DNA of 23,771 nt, taken from the NCBI GenBank assembly GCA_022729635.1, contig DZAU01000035.1, positions 1 through 23,771 on the forward strand, written 5' to 3'. Below are positions 20,068-23,771 of this stretch, piece after piece. The notes under the pieces were generated by a model. That model searched no databases, was not told the DNA's origin, and was given only the letters and a program-made list of their open reading frames with translations. A program made the position numbers and the translations under genes. How positions within the stretch are numbered: position 1 is the stretch's first letter; the number at the start of each line of letters is the position of its first letter. The stretch comes from Flavobacterium psychrophilum (GTDB lineage: Bacteria > Bacteroidota > Bacteroidia > Flavobacteriales > Flavobacteriaceae).

Positions 20068-21270
20068 ATGGTAAGAAGAAAAAAACACACAATTATTTTG
20101 AATCACATTCCTAAAAAGGAATTCACAATTCTTATTGGTGCAAGACAAATTGGGAAGTCAACGTTATTGAAGCAAATCTTCGAAGAATTACAACAAAAGG
20201 GAGAAATTGTGTATTTTCTGAATTTAGACCGTAAAGAAATTTTAGACGAATTGAATCAGACTCCAGAAAATTTGTTCAAGATTTGTCCGTTGGAACAAGA
20301 CAGAAAAATCATTGTTTTTATTGATGAAATTCAATATCTCGACGATGCGACCACTTTTATAAAATTACTTTTTGACGAATATTCTGATCGATTGAAAATT
20401 GTCGCCACAGGAAGTTCTGCGTTTTATATCGACAAGCAATTTAATGATTCGCTTGTAGGTAGAAAAAAAATATTTCTTATGGGAACGCTTGATTTCGAAG
20501 AGTTTTTAAGTTTTAAAGGTAGAGAGGATTTAATAACGGAAGTTCTAAAGCTCAAAAATAAGGAGAAAACAAAATCCATTCAAGAGAATTTGATGTGGGC
20601 TTATATGGATGAATTTATGAACTATGGTGGTTATCCTGCCGTGGTTTTAGAGAATGATATTGTGCAAAAAATTGAAATGCTGAAAGATATTCGGGATTCG
20701 TTTATTAAACGTGATATTCTTGAATCTGGAATCACGGACGAAACCAAATTTTATAGAATGTTGATGCTTTTGGCCAGTCAATCTGGGAATTTGTTGAATG
20801 TAAACGAAATTTCGAATACATTGCGAATTACAAATGCAACGGTCGAAAATTATTTATATGTGCTGCAAAAATGTTTTCATATTACTTTGGTAAACCCTTT
20901 TTATAATAATATCAGAAAGGAATTGACCAAAATGCCAAAAGTGTACATCAACGATTTAGGTTTGCGAAACGTATTGATTAATTACTTTTCGCCATTAGAG
21001 CAACGAGCCGATAAAGGAATGGTATTAGAAAATTTAGCATTTAGACTTCTTACCGAAAGATACGACCAAGATCAAATAAAATATTGGCGCACTGCCGATG
21101 GGAATGAGGTCGATTTTGTTGTGGAAACGTCTTATTTAAAAGGTTTTGCTGTTGAGATAAAATTCAGTGAGCAAGAAACCAAACCCAACAAATACAACAA
21201 ATTTACACAGAATTATCCTGATTTTCCTTTGGAGTTTTGGTGGTGGAAAAAAATGGATTTATTGTTTTGA
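20068..21270 (+). CDS. AAA-family ATPase with C-terminal DUF4143 (nuclease-like) domain
   Basis: This 400-residue two-domain protein starts at the ATG at 20068. It has Walker A GARQIGKST (24-32), Walker B IIVFIDEIQYLDD (81-93, Asp86-Glu87), and a sensor-like KIVATGSSAFYI. A winged-helix-like region (SNTLRITNATVENYLYVLQ) follows, and then the DUF4143 domain. The DUF4143 domain shows YWRTADGNEVDFVVE and FAVEIKFS, giving Asp349 and Glu363-x-Lys365, a pattern compatible with a PD-(D/E)XK nuclease fold. Family proteins are widespread accessory ATPases whose function is not settled. A longer frame opens at 19960 but consists of translated palindrome sequence, so 20068 is preferred. The gene is isolated between two housekeeping genes, behind the palindrome array. 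Confidence 0.9.
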   Translation: MVRRKKHTIILNHIPKKEFTILIGARQIGKSTLLKQIFEELQQKGEIVYFLNLDRKEILDELNQTPENLFKICPLEQDRKIIVFIDEIQYLDDATTFIKLLFDEYSDRLKIVATGSSAFYIDKQFNDSLVGRKKIFLMGTLDFEEFLSFKGREDLITEVLKLKNKEKTKSIQENLMWAYMDEFMNYGGYPAVVLENDIVQKIEMLKDIRDSFIKRDILESGITDETKFYRMLMLLASQSGNLLNVNEISNTLRITNATVENYLYVLQKCFHITLVNPFYNNIRKELTKMPKVYINDLGLRNVLINYFSPLEQRADKGMVLENLAFRLLTERYDQDQIKYWRTADGNEVDFVVETSYLKGFAVEIKFSEQETKPNKYNKFTQNYPDFPLEFWWWKKMDLLF

Positions 21271-21329
21271 AACTGAATTTTAGGAATGAGAATCTAATTT
21301 GCCCATTTTTAATTCTTGCAATTTATATG

Positions 21330-21337
21330 TAAATTTG
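21330..21337 (+). promoter_or_regulatory. -7 element (TAAATTTG) for mtaB
   Basis: This exact TAnnTTTG match lies 65 bp upstream of the mtaB ATG. Transcripts from here carry the CCTGCCGGCAGG palindrome in the leader. Confidence 0.55.
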
Positions 21338-21364
21338 CAATCTCAATTTTTTGACAACGACTTG

Positions 21365-21376
21365 CCTGCCGGCAGG
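21365..21376. repeat. CCTGCCGGCAGG palindromic repeat in the mtaB leader
   Basis: A perfect 12-nt GC-only palindrome stands out from A/T-rich surroundings, 26 bp before the mtaB ATG. When translated in frame with mtaB it gives Cys-Leu-Pro-Ala-Gly-Arg, a repeat-derived peptide that I recall appearing at misannotated N-termini in this lineage. It argues for the downstream start at 21402. Confidence 0.8.
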
Positions 21377-21401
21377 TAGGGTTCATTTATTGAGTTATTT
21401 T

Positions 21402-22721
21402 ATGGAAAATAAAAAAAAGGTTGCGTTCTACACGCTAGGTTGTAAATTGAATTTTTCGGAAACATCTACCATAGCCCGAAATTTTAAAGAAGAAGGTTTT
21501 GACCGCGTCGATTTTGAAGAAGTGGCCGATATGTATGTCATTAACACCTGTTCCGTGACCGAAAATGCCGATAGACAGTTCAAGCAAGTCGTGCGAAAAG
21601 CTTTGAAACTTAATAATAAAGCATTTATCGCTGCCATTGGTTGTTATGCCCAATTGAAACCCGAAGAATTAGCCAATGTTGATGGCGTTGATTTAGTTCT
21701 TGGTGCCACCGAAAAATTTAAAATCACCGATTATATCAATGACTTATCCAAAAATGATTTTGGAGAAGTGCATTCCTGTGAGATTGAAGACGCCGATTTT
21801 TATGTGGGAAGTTATTCCATTGGCGACAGAACTCGGGCTTTCTTGAAAGTGCAAGACGGTTGCGATTATAAGTGTACCTATTGCACGATTCCTTTGGCGA
21901 GAGGAATTTCGAGAAGTGATGAACTAGAAAATGTGTTGAAAAATGCCAAAGAAATTTCCGAGCAAAATATCAAAGAAATTGTGTTGACAGGCGTAAATAT
22001 TGGTGATTACGGCAAAGGAGAATTTGGAAATAAAAAGCACGAACATACATTTCTGGAATTAGTTCAGGAATTAGATAAAGTAGAAGGGATTGAAAGATTG
22101 AGAATTTCATCAATCGAACCGAATTTATTGAAAAATGAAACTATTGAATTTGTTTCCAAAAGCCGAACTTTTGTACCGCATTTTCATATTCCGTTGCAAA
22201 GCGGAAGTAACGAAATCCTGAAGTTGATGAAACGCCGTTACCTTCGGGAAATATATACGGAACGAGTAAACAAAATTCGGGAAGTAATGCCTGATGCTTG
22301 CATTGGTGTTGATGTGATTGTAGGTTTTCCTGGTGAAACTGACGAGCGTTTTTTAGAAACCTATCATTTTTTGAATGACTTAGACATTTCCTATTTGCAC
22401 GTTTTCACGTATTCAGAACGGGATAATACCGAAGCTGCCGAAATGCAAGACGTTGTTCCTGCCAATGTTAGGGCGAAAAGAAGCAAAATGTTACGCAGTT
22501 TATCTGTAAAAAAACGTCGTGCTTTTTATGAAAGTCAGTTGGGAACGCAAAGAACCGTTCTTTTTGAAAACGAAAATAAAGAAGGATATATTCACGGTTT
22601 TACCGAAAATTATGTGCGAGTAAAAACCCCTTGGAATCCCGAATTGGCGAACACTTTGCAAGAAATTAATTTGACAAAAATTGACGAAGATGGAAGTATG
22701 AGAATGGAGTTTAATAATTAA
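21402..22721 (+). CDS. mtaB: tRNA N6-threonylcarbamoyladenosine (t6A37) methylthiotransferase MtaB
   Basis: This radical-SAM enzyme adds a methylthio group to t6A37, giving ms2t6A in tRNAs that read ANN codons. Its 439 residues have three parts. The N-terminal MTTase domain has the three [4Fe-4S] ligands Cys14 (TLGCKLN), Cys50 (INTCSVT) and Cys81 (IGCYAQ). The radical-SAM core has Cys154, Cys158 and Cys161 (QDGCDYKCTYCTIPLARG), followed by LTGVNIGDYG and FHIPLQSGSNEILKLMKRRY. A C-terminal TRAM-like domain shows RTVLFENENKEGYIHGFTENYVRVKTPW. GCKLN and the ordering identify the MtaB subgroup, as distinct from MiaB. The start at 21402 matches the family N-terminus. An upstream in-frame ATG at 21351 translates the palindromic repeat and is rejected. 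Confidence 0.95.
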   Translation: MENKKKVAFYTLGCKLNFSETSTIARNFKEEGFDRVDFEEVADMYVINTCSVTENADRQFKQVVRKALKLNNKAFIAAIGCYAQLKPEELANVDGVDLVLGATEKFKITDYINDLSKNDFGEVHSCEIEDADFYVGSYSIGDRTRAFLKVQDGCDYKCTYCTIPLARGISRSDELENVLKNAKEISEQNIKEIVLTGVNIGDYGKGEFGNKKHEHTFLELVQELDKVEGIERLRISSIEPNLLKNETIEFVSKSRTFVPHFHIPLQSGSNEILKLMKRRYLREIYTERVNKIREVMPDACIGVDVIVGFPGETDERFLETYHFLNDLDISYLHVFTYSERDNTEAAEMQDVVPANVRAKRSKMLRSLSVKKRRAFYESQLGTQRTVLFENENKEGYIHGFTENYVRVKTPWNPELANTLQEINLTKIDEDGSMRMEFNN

Positions 22722-22814
22722 ATACTACTTTTCAATAAATGTTAATTATCAAGATTTGAAATCTTTTTAAAAGTTGTCAAATCTATCGATAAATCTACAA
22801 AGCTTCCAGCTTTT

Positions 22815-23645
22815 TTATAAAGTCAATTTATAAATATTCGTTTCTAAAACTTCCGTATCATTGTCTTCGCAAAGCAGAAATTCTATTTGATTTTCGGTTT
22901 TATTATATAAAGTCAAACCTTCAAATTTATGAGAATCGGATATTTTTTGTGTGAAATCGATTTTCATAGTTTTACTATCGATTCGACCAATAAGGCTTCC
23001 GAGAATTTCGCCGTCATAATAGGTTGAAGTAGTGTCTTCGGCAGTTGCCAAGAAATAAATTTTATCTTCAACCAGAATGGCATCAGTAAATGTGGCTTCA
23101 ATGTTTTGAATTTTTGGTAGTTGCACTTCGACAAGCTCAGTGTGACACAGTGTTTCGACAGATTTGGAGGAATTACTAATTTTAAAAATCCCGTTTTTAG
23201 AATTGGCTCCGTTTCCTCTTTGGAATAAAAGTAAATTTTCCTCGAAAAATAATGCGCCTTCAATGTTTAAATCTTCATCGGAAATAGCATTAGTTTCTTT
23301 TAGGTTTTTGTACAATTTCGACAAATCTTTTTCTTCTGTTGTTGAGGTTTCAAGGTTATAAATTAATTTTTTTTCTCTTTTAGAAGTGGAACCGGAACCA
23401 AAAATATGAAGTTTATTTTCTTTTAGGGAAATGGATTCGAAATCGAATTTGTCTTTTTTTGGAATATTTTCTTGGGCATTTTCTACCAATGGAATTCGGT
23501 TTAGTTTGTTTTCAGAAATGTCGAATTGATAAAGAAACGTACTGTTATCTGAAATTATAAACAAGGAGTCTTTTTTGAAAAGGAGTCCTGAAGCAGAACC
23601 GATTCCCATGATTTTGAATTGTAATTCGAGTGTGAATTTTTCCAT
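22815..23645 (-). CDS. DUF6929-like protein, beta-propeller type, with in-frame repeat insertion
   Basis: This 276-residue protein has no signal peptide. Repeated beta strands with the pattern hydrophobic-x-hydrophobic plus turns (SGLLFKKDSLFIISDNSTFLYQFD, LIYNLET, DEDLNIEGALFFEENLLLFQRGNG, DKIYFLATAEDT, KFEGLTLYNKTENQIEFLLCEDND) suggest a small beta-propeller related to SdiA-regulated or phytase-like folds. The motifs FDFESISL, LNIEGALF and KFEGLTL resemble a DUF6929 family of Bacteroidota, though that assignment is from memory. The function is unknown. Between SVETL and LPKIQ the sequence reads CHTELVEV, encoded by a dispersed nucleotide repeat at 23124-23160 rather than by family-conserved codons, so it is a repeat-derived insertion. 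No promoter was identified. Confidence 0.7.
   Translation of the reverse strand: MEKFTLELQFKIMGIGSASGLLFKKDSLFIISDNSTFLYQFDISENKLNRIPLVENAQENIPKKDKFDFESISLKENKLHIFGSGSTSKREKKLIYNLETSTTEEKDLSKLYKNLKETNAISDEDLNIEGALFFEENLLLFQRGNGANSKNGIFKISNSSKSVETLCHTELVEVQLPKIQNIEATFTDAILVEDKIYFLATAEDTTSTYYDGEILGSLIGRIDSKTMKIDFTQKISDSHKFEGLTLYNKTENQIEFLLCEDNDTEVLETNIYKLTL
23124..23160. repeat. Interspersed repeat inside the DUF6929-like coding sequence (encodes CHTELVEV)
   Basis: The stretch beginning CACTTCGACAAGCTCAGTGT and ending in GTTTCGACA belongs to a repeat pattern I recall as dispersed through Flavobacteriaceae genomes. Here it lies in frame in a gene and adds eight residues without disrupting the reading frame. 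It contains GTGT-G-ACAC symmetry and flanking TTCGACA direct repeats. Confidence 0.7.
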
Positions 23646-23771
23646 AAAAGTTATTAGGTATAGGCGTTTAGACCTCCCTTGTTAGAGCCTTATTTTGTTG
23701 ATATTTATTTGAAAAGTACCATCTTTTTTATTAACACATCGAATATTGTACCCATATTAGATCTCCTGTTG

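Noticed and set aside
21351..21401. Upstream start for mtaB
   Set aside because: It translates the CCTGCCGGCAGG repeat (CLPAGR) and lacks family similarity. MENKKKVAFYTLGCKLN is the normal N-terminus.
23646..23771. A gene entering from the right edge on the minus strand
   Set aside because: A frame of about 22 codons is open from the window edge to a stop near 23703, but a second frame is open nearly as far. Neither is recognisable, so nothing can be supported. No repeat or RNA was recognised in this stretch.

Overview
The window is AT-rich chromosomal DNA from the phylum Bacteroidota, almost certainly family Flavobacteriaceae and most like Flavobacterium. Four things point there. The genes include lineage-typical families (DUF5686, DUF4290, DUF4199, the START-like protein, the GlmU-like protein, DUF6929). 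Promoters follow the Bacteroidota pattern TTG-N19-TAnnTTTG instead of the sigma70 consensus. Shine-Dalgarno sequences are scarce. The intergenic regions carry repeats that I recall as common in this group (heptad tandem tracts, the GTCATTGCGAGG repeat, CCTGCCGGCAGG palindromes, and an in-gene repeat encoding CHTELVEV).

Layout. 1-5.1 kb: a secreted DUF5686 protein converges on the minus-strand operon DUF493-DUF4290-murA. 5.2-9.9 kb, plus strand: a small P-loop ATPase, recQ, fmt, an HU gene and a yqgE/algH-family gene. 9.9-11.1 kb, minus strand: a class IV aminotransferase and a START-like protein. 11.2-12.8 kb is an accessory pocket. It holds an elongator tRNA-Met, a broken GIY-YIG nuclease gene sandwiched between two copies of the tRNA 3' end plus terminator, a DUF2971 gene, and repeat debris. 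12.8-18.1 kb, minus strand: an MsbA-like ABC exporter translationally coupled to a phosphoglucomutase/phosphomannomutase, then a repeat-filled gap with an ORF6N gene remnant, then a membrane-anchored GT2 glycosyltransferase with a DUF4199 membrane protein. 18.2-22.7 kb, plus strand: rpmE2, a GlmU-like protein, a DUF4143 ATPase behind a palindrome array, and mtaB. 22.8-23.6 kb, minus strand: a DUF6929-like protein with an in-frame repeat insertion.

Most genes are housekeeping: peptidoglycan precursor synthesis (murA), translation initiation and decoding (fmt, tRNA-Met, mtaB, rpmE2), DNA maintenance (recQ, HU), and sugar-phosphate and envelope lipid-linked sugar metabolism (mutase, GT2, ABC exporter, GlmU-like). 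The unusual material lies between them. The strongest candidate for an undescribed system is the tRNA-anchored GIY-YIG cassette at 11353-11757. Its two flanking repeats reconstitute the tRNA T-arm, acceptor strand and terminator, so a precise insertion or excision would leave the tRNA intact. Second is the 48-nt perfect palindrome with a further 14-bp inverted repeat directly in front of the DUF4143 ATPase. A smaller point is that MurA carries Asp in place of the fosfomycin-target Cys.
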